Part shown: positions 54,995-63,351 of the stretch, piece by piece
Numbering within the stretch: position 1 is the stretch's first letter
Layout of the letters: each line of letters begins with the position of its first letter
Notes under the pieces: generated by a model
What the model saw: the letters and a program-made list of their open reading frames with translations, nothing else
What the model was told of the DNA's origin: nothing
Databases searched by the model: none
Program-made: the position numbers and the translations under genes
Source of the DNA: Anabaena sp. 4-3
GTDB taxonomy: Bacteria > Cyanobacteriota > Cyanobacteriia > Cyanobacteriales > Nostocaceae
Reading direction: 5' to 3'
Length of the DNA stretch: 63,351 nucleotides
Assembly (NCBI RefSeq): GCF_001597745.1
Contig: NZ_LUHJ01000072.1
Coordinates: 23,797 to 87,147, forward strand

Positions 54995-55981
54995 GTGAAA
55001 CTGGCTTTTATTATTGATCCCATCCATCAGCTTGACCCATGCCATGATACCAGTGTTGCTTTGATGGAAGCAGCGCAAATTTTAGGACATGAAGTTTGGG
55101 TAACTCAGGCAACTTGGCTGAGTGTGGTAAACAGCAAAGCTTGGGCTATTTTGCAGCAGGTGGAATTAGTCCCAATACAGTTGGTAGAAGGACGCTGGAT
55201 AGCAGCTAACCCCTGGTATAAATTAAGCCAGCGTTCTTTTATGTCCTTAGAAACGATGGATGCTGTATTTATGCGGACAGATCCACCTGTTAACGATGCT
55301 TACCTATATGCTACGTACATTCTGGATTACATTGACCAAAACAAAACGCTGCTCATCAACAATCCTCGTGGTATCCGAGGAGCAAATGAAAAAATGTATG
55401 CCCTCCAGTTTACCAAGGCTATTCCAGAAACTATTGTGAGTGCTGATAAGCAGTTCATTCGTGAATTTGTGGAAGCTAAGGGCGCGGCAGTTCTCAAACC
55501 TTTGGGTAATAAGGCTGGGGAAGGGGTTTTATTTTTACCTTCAGGCGATCGCAACTTCAACTCTATCGTTGAACTCAGTACCCATCAAGGTCGATTACCA
55601 GTCATGGTACAAACTTATTTACCAGAGGCTAAAGAGGGAGACAAGCGAATTATCCTCCTGGATGGTGAACCAATTGGCGCGCTCAATCGGCTTTCGAGTG
55701 GGAGCGATTTTCGCAATAATATGGCTGCTGGTGGTACAGTCGCGCAAACTGTGATTACCCCAAGAGAACATGAAATCTGCACCGAATTAGCTGAAAAACT
55801 ACGTCAAGACGGCTTAATTTTTGTGGGTATTGATGTGATTGGTGGCTACCTCACAGAAGTTAACGTCACAAGCCCTACAGGAATCAGGGAAATCGACAAA
55901 CTAGATGGTACTCGCCTGGCTAATCAAGTGATTCAATGGGTGGAGCAGACTTTAAATGGTTTCACTGCCATAACAAAATAA
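54995..55981 (+). CDS. gshB: Glutathione synthetase
   Basis: A 328-residue ATP-grasp enzyme (MKLAFIIDPIHQLDPCHDTS; translation starts at GTG). Motifs include VFMRTDPPVNDAYLYATYIL, LKPLGNKAGEGVLFL, EAKEGDKRIILLDGEPIGA and the C-terminal LIFVGIDVIGGYLTEVNVTS. It joins gamma-glutamylcysteine and glycine. Located after grxC. Confidence 0.97.
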   Translation: MKLAFIIDPIHQLDPCHDTSVALMEAAQILGHEVWVTQATWLSVVNSKAWAILQQVELVPIQLVEGRWIAANPWYKLSQRSFMSLETMDAVFMRTDPPVNDAYLYATYILDYIDQNKTLLINNPRGIRGANEKMYALQFTKAIPETIVSADKQFIREFVEAKGAAVLKPLGNKAGEGVLFLPSGDRNFNSIVELSTHQGRLPVMVQTYLPEAKEGDKRIILLDGEPIGALNRLSSGSDFRNNMAAGGTVAQTVITPREHEICTELAEKLRQDGLIFVGIDVIGGYLTEVNVTSPTGIREIDKLDGTRLANQVIQWVEQTLNGFTAITK

Positions 55982-56003
55982 ATTGAGGCCAAAAAACAGC
56001 GAT

Positions 56004-56046
56004 AACACCTGTCTAAATCTGTCTATGCAGTTTGCAGACAGGTGTT
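56004..56046 (+). terminator. Hairpin after gshB
   Basis: AACACCTGTCT and AGACAGGTGTT form an 11-bp perfect stem with a 21-base loop, 22 bases after gshB. No long T-run follows. Confidence 0.5.
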
Positions 56047-56082
56047 AGTGATATACTCCTACACTGATTGCAAGCAATACAG

Positions 56083-56119
56083 TGTAGGCTACGCCAACGC
56101 GTTAGCGTCCCGCAGGGTA
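56083..56119. repeat. Palindromic repeat with GCTAC/GTAGC ends
   Basis: GGCTACGCCAACGCG, then TTAGCGTCCCGCAGGGTAGC. This is a common Nostoc-type repeat with internal symmetry, between gshB and hflX. Confidence 0.55.
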
Positions 56120-56126
56120 GCAAGAA

Positions 56127-56149
56127 TCCCTGAAATAGAATTTCAGGGA
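56127..56149 (-). terminator. Hairpin near the hflX stop
   Basis: TCCCTGAAAT and ATTTCAGGGA, 10-bp perfect stem around three bases, immediately after the hflX stop on the minus strand. No strong T-run. Confidence 0.5.
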
Positions 56150-56152
56150 GTG

Positions 56153-57859
56153 TCAATGAGAGTCAACAGCATATTGAATCAGTTGACTCAGACGCAAACG
56201 CAGGGTTTCCAGTCCTAAACGCTGACTGGCTGAAATAAACACCGCTAAAGGAAACTCTTCTTGAGCTAAAGCTAGAGTTTGGCTATCTACTTGATCAATT
56301 TTGTTAAAAGCCACGAGTGCGGGGCCGGGAGTTACTGGCATTTGCGCGAGAATCTCTCGCACTGAGCGAATATGACTCAACCAAGCAGGATGAGATAAAT
56401 CTACTAAGTGTAGTAAAGCATCCGCTTCTGTGACTTCTTCTAAAGTAGCGCGGAAAGCATCCATTAGTGATGCTGGTAGTTCATGGATAAACCCTACCGT
56501 ATCTGTAATCAGAATTTCTTGGGTTTCTCCATTCTCAGCCCCAGGTATGACTAAACGGCGTGTAGTCGGGTCAAGGGTAGCAAATAACTGGTCGGCTGTG
56601 TAAACTTCCGCGTTGGTGAGCGCATTTAATAAAGTAGATTTGCCCGCGTTGGTATAACCAACTAAAGCCACTGAGGGAACTTCCCGATGTTGTCGCCGTT
56701 GGCGTAACCGTGAACGGTGGGCTTGTAATTGGTTGACTTCTTGTTGCAAGCGAGAAATGCGTCGCTGAATGGCGCGGCGTTCGGTTTCTAATTTAGTTTC
56801 ACCAGGGCCGCGAGTCCCGATACCACCCCCTAGTCGAGACATTGCTTGACCTCTGCCAGTGAGTCTGGGCAGCATATATTCTAGCTGTGCCAATTCTACC
56901 TGCAATTTACCAGCACCAGATTGAGCGCGTTGAGCAAAGATATCTAATATAACTTCGGTGCGGTCAACTACCCGGATGCCAATTTGCGCTTCTAAGTTGC
57001 GGACTTGGGCGGGTGAGAGGTCGCGGTCAAAGACGACGAGATTACACCCCAAGGTTTGGGCTGTGAGGGCGACTTCTTGGACTTTACCTTCACCGATGAC
57101 GGTTTGCGGGTGAATGCGCGATCGCTTTTGTTGTATTGTTTGTAATACATCACCACCGGCCGTATCCACTAACCGCGCTAATTCCGCCAAGGTGTCCTGG
57201 AATTGCTGGGCTGACATATCATCAGTCATCACACCCACAATTAACACCCGGTCATGATCCGCATCTACTTCTTGGGCGACGAATTCCCGACGGAACTCTT
57301 CTTCTAGCCCTTCCACCAAGTCGATGAAATCCTGCTGTGCTAGGTCATCTAAATCTAAAGGTGGTGATATACTCCAACTGCCAGATTGGACTTTAGAGCC
57401 AGAAAACGCGCCACTAGGAATTAAAGTACGGGCATCTTGGGGGACAAGGTGGGCTACATAAGCTTCTTTAACGTAGCCTGTCGCCCCACCACCGCGCCGA
57501 GTGAAGCCTGTCCCGGTAATATTGATTACCACTAAGGCATCTAAACGCTGCATAGCCATTGCCGTGAGAGCCGCTTCATTGGGCGGTTCTGCCTTGAGAT
57601 GGGTAGCGATACAACGAATACCACTGAGACGTTCCGCACCATAACGGGGTAATTCCATTGGTGGGATTTGGGTTTGACGCGGAGTGCCTACGCCAACACG
57701 AATCACTTGTCCGCGACGGTTGAGGTAGGCACACACAGGTAGATTAATTTCCGTGCTGATGGCTGCCAGACGCTGGGAGAACTCAGGCGTTGTGATGCGA
57801 TCGCCTGGGATGCGCTGGTGATACAGTCGCTGTAGTTGCTTCAGCTGACTGGATTTCAA
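56153..57859 (-). CDS. hflX: GTPase HflX
   Basis: A 568-residue protein. The N-terminal extension (about 1-190) is longer than in most bacteria. The HflX domain carries RSRIHPQTVIGEGKVQEV and the GGIGTRGPGETKLETERR motif. The G domain has VALVGYTNAGKSTLLNALT (about 393-411), DTVGFI and FNKIDQVD. It binds the 50S subunit and rescues or splits stalled ribosomes. Full length and intact motifs. Confidence 0.95.
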   Translation of the reverse strand: MKSSQLKQLQRLYHQRIPGDRITTPEFSQRLAAISTEINLPVCAYLNRRGQVIRVGVGTPRQTQIPPMELPRYGAERLSGIRCIATHLKAEPPNEAALTAMAMQRLDALVVINITGTGFTRRGGGATGYVKEAYVAHLVPQDARTLIPSGAFSGSKVQSGSWSISPPLDLDDLAQQDFIDLVEGLEEEFRREFVAQEVDADHDRVLIVGVMTDDMSAQQFQDTLAELARLVDTAGGDVLQTIQQKRSRIHPQTVIGEGKVQEVALTAQTLGCNLVVFDRDLSPAQVRNLEAQIGIRVVDRTEVILDIFAQRAQSGAGKLQVELAQLEYMLPRLTGRGQAMSRLGGGIGTRGPGETKLETERRAIQRRISRLQQEVNQLQAHRSRLRQRRQHREVPSVALVGYTNAGKSTLLNALTNAEVYTADQLFATLDPTTRRLVIPGAENGETQEILITDTVGFIHELPASLMDAFRATLEEVTEADALLHLVDLSHPAWLSHIRSVREILAQMPVTPGPALVAFNKIDQVDSQTLALAQEEFPLAVFISASQRLGLETLRLRLSQLIQYAVDSH

Positions 57860-58011
57860 ACCCTGAAGATTACCGAAAATAGTTTCTATAGGCGTTTATG
57901 ACCAGTTACCTGGCCCTCCGAATCCTTCTATTGTCTATTTTACAACAGTGTTCAAGGTGCAAACTCAATCTTTTGGGGGTAGCGTCGGTGAATGGAGTTG
58001 AGACAATTTGT
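57860..58011. other. Upstream part of the gap between hflX and module 2
   Basis: Contains the hflX promoter region. No further gene or motif; the dispersed repeat begins at 58012. Confidence 0.45.
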
Positions 58012-58110
58012 GTAGGGTGGTCATTGCTTGAGAGTTGCTAAGACCTGAGTTTAACGTTATTGGCTGTGCATCGCCTAACGCTGAAAGAGAATGGCGCAAG
58101 ATATAACTTA
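58012..58110. repeat. Dispersed repeat of about 100 bp, copy 3
   Basis: Begins GTAGGGTGGTCATTGCTTG and ends GCAAGATATAACT, aligned with 6890-6988 over its full length but with more substitutions; 20245-20320 is the third copy. Confidence 0.75.
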
Positions 58111-58118
58111 TTTTCAAC

Positions 58119-58148
58119 TGTAGAGACGTTGCATGCAACGTCTCTACA
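58119..58148. repeat. Perfect palindrome with GTAGAGAC ends
   Basis: The arm GTAGAGACGTTGCA followed by its exact complement TGCAACGTCTCTAC is a 28-bp perfect inverted repeat, 30 bp with flanking T/A. A widespread cyanobacterial repeat type; a degenerate relative is at 15745. Confidence 0.8.
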
Positions 58149-58229
58149 TCATTCATTTGGTGCAACTTCATAGAGAATTGGTATTACTAACATAATATCA
58201 AAATATATAATTATCGTAAATTTGCTAAA

Positions 58230-59924
58230 TCAGAACCTCAAGAGAAGGATTCTTAAGAAAATTGTAAAAATACGCCGCAGTTTTTGTAGCAAATTATCAA
58301 TAATTTGTTTCTTCTGTCTGTCAAACAGAGTGTCCACGAATTCGGGATTGATATCAATAGCATTGCTAATACTTTTATTTCCTTCTATCCATCGACCTAA
58401 TTTCATTAATGCACTTCCCCGATAGTACCAAGCTTGGTGATCATCAGGTTTAAATTTCACAGCTTGGTCGTAGGATGCGATCGCCTCTTCATAGCGTCCT
58501 AAATTTCTTAGCGCATTCCCCCGATTGTTCCAAGCTTTGTGTAAATCTGGTTTAAATTTCACAGCTTGGTCGTAGGATGCGATCGCCTCTTCATTGCGTC
58601 CTAAATCTGATAGCGCAGTCCCCCGATTGTACCAAGCTTGGTGAAAATCAGGTTTAATTTTCACAGCTTGGTCGAAGGATGATATCGCCTCTTTATAGCG
58701 TCCTAACTTTCCTAGCGCAATCCCCCGATTGTACCAAGCTTCGTGTAAATCTGGTTTAAATTTCACAGCTTGGTCGTAGGATGCGATCGCCTCTTCATAG
58801 CGTCCTAAATCTGATAGCGCAATCCCCCGATTGTACCAAGCTTGGTGATAATCTGGTTTAATTTTCACAGCTTGGTCGAAGGATGATATCGCCTCTTTAT
58901 AGCGTCCTAACTTTCCTAGCGCAGTCCCCCGATTGTACCAAGCTTCGTGATCATCGGGTTTAAATTTCACAGCTTGGTCGTAGGATGCGATCGCCTCTTC
59001 ATAGCGTCCTAAATCATCTAGCGCAGTCCCCCGATTGTACCAAGCTTGGTGATAATCTGGTTTAAATTTCACAGCTTGGTCGTAGGATGCGATCGCCTCT
59101 TCATAGCGTCCTAAATCATCTAGCGCAGTCCCCCGATTGTACCAAGCTTTGTGATAATCAGGTTTAATTTTCACTGCTTGGTCGTAGGATGCGATCGCAG
59201 CTTCGGGTTCTTTTGCTGCATACAGCAAATTACCCAGTTCAAATAGTAAACTTACCTTTGTATCTTCTGTCTGATGTTGTTCTGCCAACAAGTCTTGGAA
59301 TTCCAAGACTTTTTCAATTTTTTCTTCTTGGCTAAGTTTCAAATACTCCTCATAATCTCCTGACAATATCAAACGAGTTGATTCTTGTTCAACTAATTCT
59401 GGTGTAGTTGGTAATTCAAATACTCCAGAACGCCAATCAAAGAAATCTGGGGCGCGGTGGATCAGATAGTTAATAGAAAATGAACGCAACAGAAAAACAA
59501 AGCAAAATGGAAAATCATCTCTAAACCGTTCTCGCTGTTGGTTTAAATGATTTAAAATATGTGGCACACTGGTTAAATTGCTAAATTGTCCTTCAGTGAT
59601 TTCACCAAAAGTTCTTTTCTCATATTTATATAAAGAATATTCCAGACCTTTAATTAATAAAATATCTATTTGCTTGTTTTTAACAAACTCAGCCACTCGC
59701 TGATATAAATTATCAATCGACTCAACCAAGCGCAAAACTTCTATATGCTTCTGGGGAATATCCTGTGGAAGTTTAACAATTAAATTATCTGCTTCCACAG
59801 GAGTACACTGCACAAAAAACAAGCCAAATCCAGATTTGCGTTTCAGTGCGCGAACTAAGTCTTGATAGGCTACTTCTGGTTCAGGCGGTAAATCATCATC
59901 CCAGTCATTAAAATCTGAATTCAT
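58230..59924 (-). CDS. Module 2 partner protein: degenerate P-loop-like domain plus 34-residue TPRs
   Basis: A 564-residue protein. The N-terminal about 190 residues follow the same plan as 27242-28867: strand LFFVQCTPVEADNL without a GKS/T loop, DILLIKGLEYSL, then FPFCFVFLLRSFSIN and APDFFDWRSGVF. The C-terminal part (about 230-540) is a stack of about nine 34-residue TPRs with the pattern AWYNRGTALDDLGRYEEAIA and SYDQAVKFKPD, nearly identical copies. Translation starts in an ATGA overlap with the ATPase stop. Confidence 0.78.
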   Translation of the reverse strand: MNSDFNDWDDDLPPEPEVAYQDLVRALKRKSGFGLFFVQCTPVEADNLIVKLPQDIPQKHIEVLRLVESIDNLYQRVAEFVKNKQIDILLIKGLEYSLYKYEKRTFGEITEGQFSNLTSVPHILNHLNQQRERFRDDFPFCFVFLLRSFSINYLIHRAPDFFDWRSGVFELPTTPELVEQESTRLILSGDYEEYLKLSQEEKIEKVLEFQDLLAEQHQTEDTKVSLLFELGNLLYAAKEPEAAIASYDQAVKIKPDYHKAWYNRGTALDDLGRYEEAIASYDQAVKFKPDYHQAWYNRGTALDDLGRYEEAIASYDQAVKFKPDDHEAWYNRGTALGKLGRYKEAISSFDQAVKIKPDYHQAWYNRGIALSDLGRYEEAIASYDQAVKFKPDLHEAWYNRGIALGKLGRYKEAISSFDQAVKIKPDFHQAWYNRGTALSDLGRNEEAIASYDQAVKFKPDLHKAWNNRGNALRNLGRYEEAIASYDQAVKFKPDDHQAWYYRGSALMKLGRWIEGNKSISNAIDINPEFVDTLFDRQKKQIIDNLLQKLRRIFTIFLRILLLRF

Positions 59925-61246
59925 GTCAGTTTTGCCACTGCTTCTTTAAATTCTGCAACTCCTTGAATTAATGGATGAATATCATACCAACGCTGCATCT
60001 CTCCTTCATCATCCAGATAGCGGTATTCTAACAGGCATCGGTTATACATCAACTTTCTATACTCATCATCATTAATAATGCGTTTACTACAGGAAACCTC
60101 GGCTAACAAACACCATTGAGAATTTTCCACAGCGCGACGGTAGGTATCTCTAGCTTGAGTAATTGCTCGTCGTACAGCATTTTCTGTAATTGGTAACTCT
60201 TCAATGCGTCCGATAGCATCTTGAGTTAACAATAGCAAATTCCTCACATGACCTCCACTCATTAAACAGAGTCGTTCTAAAGTTTGGGGACTGTCAAAAA
60301 TCTCTTGATCTAATGATAATTCAGGTGCAATTTCCCGCACTCGCTTTTTAATCACATCCTTAACTTTATCTATTCCAGGCTGGTAAATGTCACCTTGAAT
60401 AGTTTTCACCATAATCATCGGTAAAGTCAGACATTCACCGTAGATATCCCTGATATCCGTTGCTCTGCTAGAATACAACATAGAAAGAGGGAGAGTGTAA
60501 ATCAAATGGCAATCTAAAGCTTGAAGTTGTTCGCTGCGGTCTAAAAAGACTTCTTCATAATTAGTGCGTTCTCCATCTTTAACTAACACCATCCGGTCTA
60601 AATTATCGACAATTACCGCCAGTTTAGTGTAACCGTTAGGTAAGTGTTGTTTAGCATCCCTGAGAAACTCATTCAAAACCTGAATTAAAGTGACAGTGTA
60701 AGGATTAATTTTTTGGCGAATCTTCTGGCGTAATTCAGGAACAGCCCTTAAATTTGCCGTCAGCTTGGCAAATTGACTCAGTTGGGCTTCTACCGCCAAA
60801 CTCTCAAACTCGATGGGAGTCTGCACCAAATCTTTCACATCATCCCAACGGCTTTTTAACCAGTCAAGTATAGGGCGAGGGCTAGCGATTTCTTTCAAAT
60901 CTTTCAGCAAACGGCGGGTACAGGCGAGGAGAATATCTGTATATTGGGCATCTTCTGAGTCAATATCTTCTTCATCAGCCGCAAAATAAACAACATAAAA
61001 TTGACGATTTTCTAAATATTGTTTTAACCTGAGTAGTTCTGTAGATTTACCAGCCCCCCGATGACCAGAATACAATTGACAAGTATTAGTATTAGCCAGT
61101 CGCATCCGATTTCCCAACTCTTGGAGAATATCCGCATCTCCCCGCACATCCTGACAATCTACATATTTTGGATCACCTGCGGGTAAAGGTTCAAAGGGGT
61201 TAAAAGCGTTATAGAGTTGACTGAGTAAGTCAGGACTATTAACCAT
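59921..61246 (-). CDS. Module 2 ATPase: STAND/AAA-like P-loop NTPase
   Basis: A 441-residue protein with Walker A GHRGAGKS (61-68), Walker B LAVIVDNLDRM (about 209-219), a LIYTLPLS sensor strand and SGGHVRNLLLL helical lid, and a C-terminal domain ending WYDIHPLIQGV. Same order as in 28857-30149, with low identity elsewhere. The last base of its stop TGA shares an ATGA with the TPR gene start. Both modules therefore have tight two-gene coupling. An ATP-driven switch acting with the TPR partner is inferred. Confidence 0.78.
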   Translation of the reverse strand: MVNSPDLLSQLYNAFNPFEPLPAGDPKYVDCQDVRGDADILQELGNRMRLANTNTCQLYSGHRGAGKSTELLRLKQYLENRQFYVVYFAADEEDIDSEDAQYTDILLACTRRLLKDLKEIASPRPILDWLKSRWDDVKDLVQTPIEFESLAVEAQLSQFAKLTANLRAVPELRQKIRQKINPYTVTLIQVLNEFLRDAKQHLPNGYTKLAVIVDNLDRMVLVKDGERTNYEEVFLDRSEQLQALDCHLIYTLPLSMLYSSRATDIRDIYGECLTLPMIMVKTIQGDIYQPGIDKVKDVIKKRVREIAPELSLDQEIFDSPQTLERLCLMSGGHVRNLLLLTQDAIGRIEELPITENAVRRAITQARDTYRRAVENSQWCLLAEVSCSKRIINDDEYRKLMYNRCLLEYRYLDDEGEMQRWYDIHPLIQGVAEFKEAVAKLT

Positions 61247-61311
61247 AAATAAAAAATATAGCTATGTGATTGACAATACCAAATATTATATAGGACTACT
61301 ATTATATAGAT

Positions 61312-61384
61312 GTAGGTTGGGTTAAGCGCAGCGCAACCCAACTCTTAAATTGGTGTTGGGTTTCCTTTGGTCAACCCAACCTAC
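61312..61384. repeat. Palindromic element with GTAGGTTGGGTT ends
   Basis: GTAGGTTGGGTT (61312-61323) and AACCCAACCTAC (61373-61384) are 12-bp terminal inverted repeats. Internal GTTGGGTT/AACCCAAC copies add more symmetry. A typical cyanobacterial MITE-like repeat. Its end forms the last codons and stop of cofG. Confidence 0.8.
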
Positions 61385-62354
61385 AATTTTGTGTGATAAT
61401 ATTTCGCCACCGCCTCACCGTCGTTTGCAACTCCCCCGTCAACCAAGCATCAAACTGCGGATACACAGGTAAACGCGGTACTAACTCCCACCCCGCAGGT
61501 TGTAAAATCTCTCTTAATTCTTGTTCCTCAAGATGTGGATAATCAGGATTAACTTCATCTTTCGGGACAATTCCGCCTAAATCTCTCGCCCCAGCATCTA
61601 AACAAGCTAATAACCATTGTTCGTCCTTGACTAAATTCGGCGGAATTTGAATTGTAATATCTGATGGTAAAATCTGCCGTGCTTTGGCAATCACTTCTGG
61701 TAATTGATGCGCGTCAAAAGCTGGCGCGTCAAAGGTTTGCTGATTTCCTGGGCTGTGAGGTTGCAAAATCACCTCTTGAATGTGATGATAACGTTGATGA
61801 ATTTGGGATATAGCGGCTAAGGTTTCCCAGCAATCATCAGAGGTTTCCCCAATTCCCAACAATAAGCCAGTGGTAAAAGGAATCTGTAACTCTCCCGCAT
61901 AAGCTAATTGTTGCAGCCTGAGTTCTGGTAACTTACTCGGTGCGTGGCGATGTACTGTATTTAATAAGGCTGGGGTTAACTGTTCCAGCATCAAACCCAT
62001 TGAGACATTGACATTCTTCAGTTTTTGCATCTCTGCAAAACTCAAAGGCCCAACATTAGTATGTGGTAAAAAACCCATCGTCAATGCTAACTCACACAAA
62101 TCATAAATCCTCTCAAACCATTTTGTACGTTGAGGTGACTGGGGATGAACTTCTCCACTAAGGATGAGAATCTCACAGACTGGCTGATTTTGCAGTCGTT
62201 TTAAGATATCCTCTGCGTCTGATAAACTCAGCCAGGGACTTTTACCTGGGTTGGTGCGAAAATTGCAATAGGTACAGAGATTAAAGCACTCGTAAGTCGG
62301 AACAATGGTATAAGCAGGGCTGTAAGTAACGACAGAAGACTTTGCCACTGACAT
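61371..62354 (-). CDS. cofG: 7,8-didemethyl-8-hydroxy-5-deazariboflavin synthase, CofG subunit
   Basis: A 327-residue radical SAM enzyme with CxxxCxxC (C23, C27, C30 in YECFNLCTYCNFRTNP). Further family motifs are LILSGEVHPQSP and PFTTGLLLGIGET, and the DLGGIVPKDEVNPDYPH end. It makes the deazaflavin core used by F420 or, in cyanobacteria, by photolyase antenna cofactors. The last four residues CRLG and the stop are inside the repeat element at 61312-61384. Confidence 0.9.
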   Translation of the reverse strand: MSVAKSSVVTYSPAYTIVPTYECFNLCTYCNFRTNPGKSPWLSLSDAEDILKRLQNQPVCEILILSGEVHPQSPQRTKWFERIYDLCELALTMGFLPHTNVGPLSFAEMQKLKNVNVSMGLMLEQLTPALLNTVHRHAPSKLPELRLQQLAYAGELQIPFTTGLLLGIGETSDDCWETLAAISQIHQRYHHIQEVILQPHSPGNQQTFDAPAFDAHQLPEVIAKARQILPSDITIQIPPNLVKDEQWLLACLDAGARDLGGIVPKDEVNPDYPHLEEQELREILQPAGWELVPRLPVYPQFDAWLTGELQTTVRRWRNIITQNCRLG

Positions 62355-62371
62355 AAAGATTGAATACTCTT

Positions 62372-62393
62372 AAGAATTGTAAACGATGCGCGT
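62372..62393. repeat. 22-bp direct repeat, left copy
   Basis: AAGAATTGTAAACGATGCGC plus GT, identical to 62495-62516. Together the copies flank the MITE-like element 62415-62479. Confidence 0.75.
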
Positions 62394-62414
62394 CATACAA
62401 AAAAAGTTGTAGTT

Positions 62415-62479
62415 GTAGGGTGCGTCAGAGGCGATATTTTGGTAAAAATCCAAAGTTTTTGACATCTGACGCACCCTAC
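62415..62479. repeat. MITE-like element with GTAGGGTGCGTCAGA inverted ends
   Basis: GTAGGGTGCGTCAGA (62415-62429) and TCTGACGCACCCTAC (62465-62479) are 15-bp perfect terminal inverted repeats with a 35-bp core, in the gap upstream of psbA. Confidence 0.8.
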
Positions 62480-62494
62480 TAATGTGATTCGCTA

Positions 62495-62516
62495 AAGAAT
62501 TGTAAACGATGCGCGT
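62495..62516. repeat. 22-bp direct repeat, right copy
   Basis: Exact copy of 62372-62393, followed by a partly matching ACAAAAA tail. Located before the psbA promoter. Confidence 0.75.
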
Positions 62517-62613
62517 TACACAAAAATGATGACCTCTGTAGGCTCAAACCTCGATGACAACTCAGTATCAGAGCTTTCTACAGGGAAAGGTAAAAATTTT
62601 TTTCTCATAACTC

Positions 62614-62643
62614 TTTACAAAACACAACATTCTTGTTTAATAT
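62614..62643 (+). promoter_or_regulatory. Candidate psbA promoter
   Basis: TTTACA (62614-62619) and TAATAT (62638-62643) with an 18-base spacer, about 60 bases before the start codon. A TTTAAT one frame earlier (62636) with a 16-base spacer is the alternative -10. Confidence 0.5.
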
Positions 62644-62704
62644 ATGTAACAAGAGGTGGAAACACCTACGAAATTCATACATCATAAACAGTCATCATAA
62701 GAAC

Positions 62705-63351
62705 ATGACAGCAACCTTACAACAACGCCAAAGCGCGAACGTATGGGAGCAGTTCTGCAACTGGATCACCAGCACCAACAACCGCTTATACATCGGTTGG
62801 TTCGGTGTACTGATGATCCCCACCTTGCTAGCTGCAACCACCTGCTTCATCATCGCCTTCATCGCTGCACCTCCAGTAGACATCGATGGTATCCGCGAAC
62901 CCGTTGCAGGTTCCTTAATCTACGGCAACAACATCATCTCTGGTGCAGTTGTTCCTTCTTCTAACGCTATCGGCTTACACTTCTACCCCATCTGGGAAGC
63001 AGCTTCCTTAGATGAATGGTTGTACAACGGTGGCCCTTACCAATTGGTAGTATTCCACTTCCTCATCGGCGTATTCTGCTACTTAGGTCGTGAGTGGGAA
63101 TTGTCCTACCGCTTGGGTATGCGTCCTTGGATCTGCCTAGCATTCTCTGCACCTGTTGCAGCAGCTACCGCAGTATTCTTAATCTACCCCATCGGTCAAG
63201 GTTCCTTCTCTGATGGTATGCCTTTGGGTATCTCCGGTACCTTCAACTTCATGATCGTGTTCCAAGCAGAACACAACATCTTAATGCACCCCTTCCACAT
63301 GTTAGGTGTGGCTGGTGTATTCGGTGGTAGCTTGTTCTCCGCAATGCACGG
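62705..63351 (+). CDS. psbA: Photosystem II D1 protein, high-light type (3' end outside the window)
   Basis: 215 residues are visible, [20 protein letters not shown] onward. Diagnostic sites are present: Y161, D170 (Mn ligand), H190 and H198. Residue 130 is Glu (LGREW), the D1:2 high-light isoform state. It is a reaction-centre core subunit. The gene is cut by the window end, so its C-terminus cannot be judged. Confidence 0.98.
   Translation, partial: MTATLQQRQSANVWEQFCNWITSTNNRLYIGWFGVLMIPTLLAATTCFIIAFIAAPPVDIDGIREPVAGSLIYGNNIISGAVVPSSNAIGLHFYPIWEAASLDEWLYNGGPYQLVVFHFLIGVFCYLGREWELSYRLGMRPWICLAFSAPVAAATAVFLIYPIGQGSFSDGMPLGISGTFNFMIVFQAEHNILMHPFHMLGVAGVFGGSLFSAMH

Noticed and set aside
57965-58171. 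68-codon minus-strand frame
   Set aside because: Covers repeat copy 3 and a perfect palindrome; no ribosome-binding site and no resemblance to a protein family.

Overview
The window comes from a filamentous, heterocyst-type cyanobacterium of the Nostoc/Anabaena group. The evidence is: photosystem genes (psbE-F-L-J, psbO, psaI, psbA), the ndhC-K-J genes of photosynthetic complex I, very frequent GCGATCGC (HIP1) octamers, heptameric TAGTCAT-type short tandem repeats, and many palindromic dispersed repeats. No species is claimed.

Layout. 1-1.1 kb: two small minus-strand genes with peptide-leader-like N-termini. 1.2-6.7 kb: a catalytic/non-catalytic M16 peptidase pair facing a TetR regulator, then a DUF4332-type protein and a PhzF-family enzyme. 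7.5-11.1 kb: an AT-rich McrB-like ATPase plus PD-(D/E)XK nuclease pair that looks like a restriction/defence island. 11.2-18.3 kb: a small lipoprotein, an M24 peptidase, and an RNA/translation block (ffh, rpsP, a KH protein, rpsU, phoH), then a possible haem-utilisation protein and an exported protein. 18.4-24.9 kb: an ABC exporter, tRNA-Tyr, tRNA-Thr and tRNA-Arg with a truncated homing-endonuclease-like relic between them, and several proteins of unknown role. 25.1-27 kb: ferredoxin-sulfite reductase with a ribbon-helix-helix-like tail. 27.2-30.1 kb: an ATPase/TPR two-gene module. 30.5-34.7 kb: ndhC-K-J facing rubA-ycf48-psbE-F-L-J. 34.8-44.6 kb: psaI and a five-gene minus-strand cluster encoding a VWA membrane protein, a tubulin-like GTPase, a ZorA/MotA-like and a ZorB/MotB-like protein, and an acidic protein of unknown function. 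45-48.6 kb: a lipoprotein, a SigF-type sigma factor and psbO. 49-52.9 kb: ftsQ and ftsZ. 53.8-57.9 kb: a PEP-CTERM protein, grxC-gshB and hflX. 58.2-61.2 kb: a second ATPase/TPR module of the same architecture as the first. 61.4 kb to the end: cofG, a MITE-like element and the start of psbA.

How the parts work together. rubA, ycf48 and psbEFLJ supply photosystem II assembly, psbO its oxygen-evolving cap and psbA its D1 subunit. ndhCKJ form three subunits of NDH-1. ffh, rpsP and rpsU serve translation and membrane targeting; ftsQ and ftsZ serve division; grxC and gshB serve glutathione metabolism.

The best candidates for under-described biology are the VWA/tubulin-like/ZorAB-like cluster, the twice-occurring ATPase plus degenerate-P-loop/TPR pair, and the AT-rich McrBC/LlaJI-like pair. 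The repeats also deserve attention: several appear to have supplied the stop codon of an adjacent gene.
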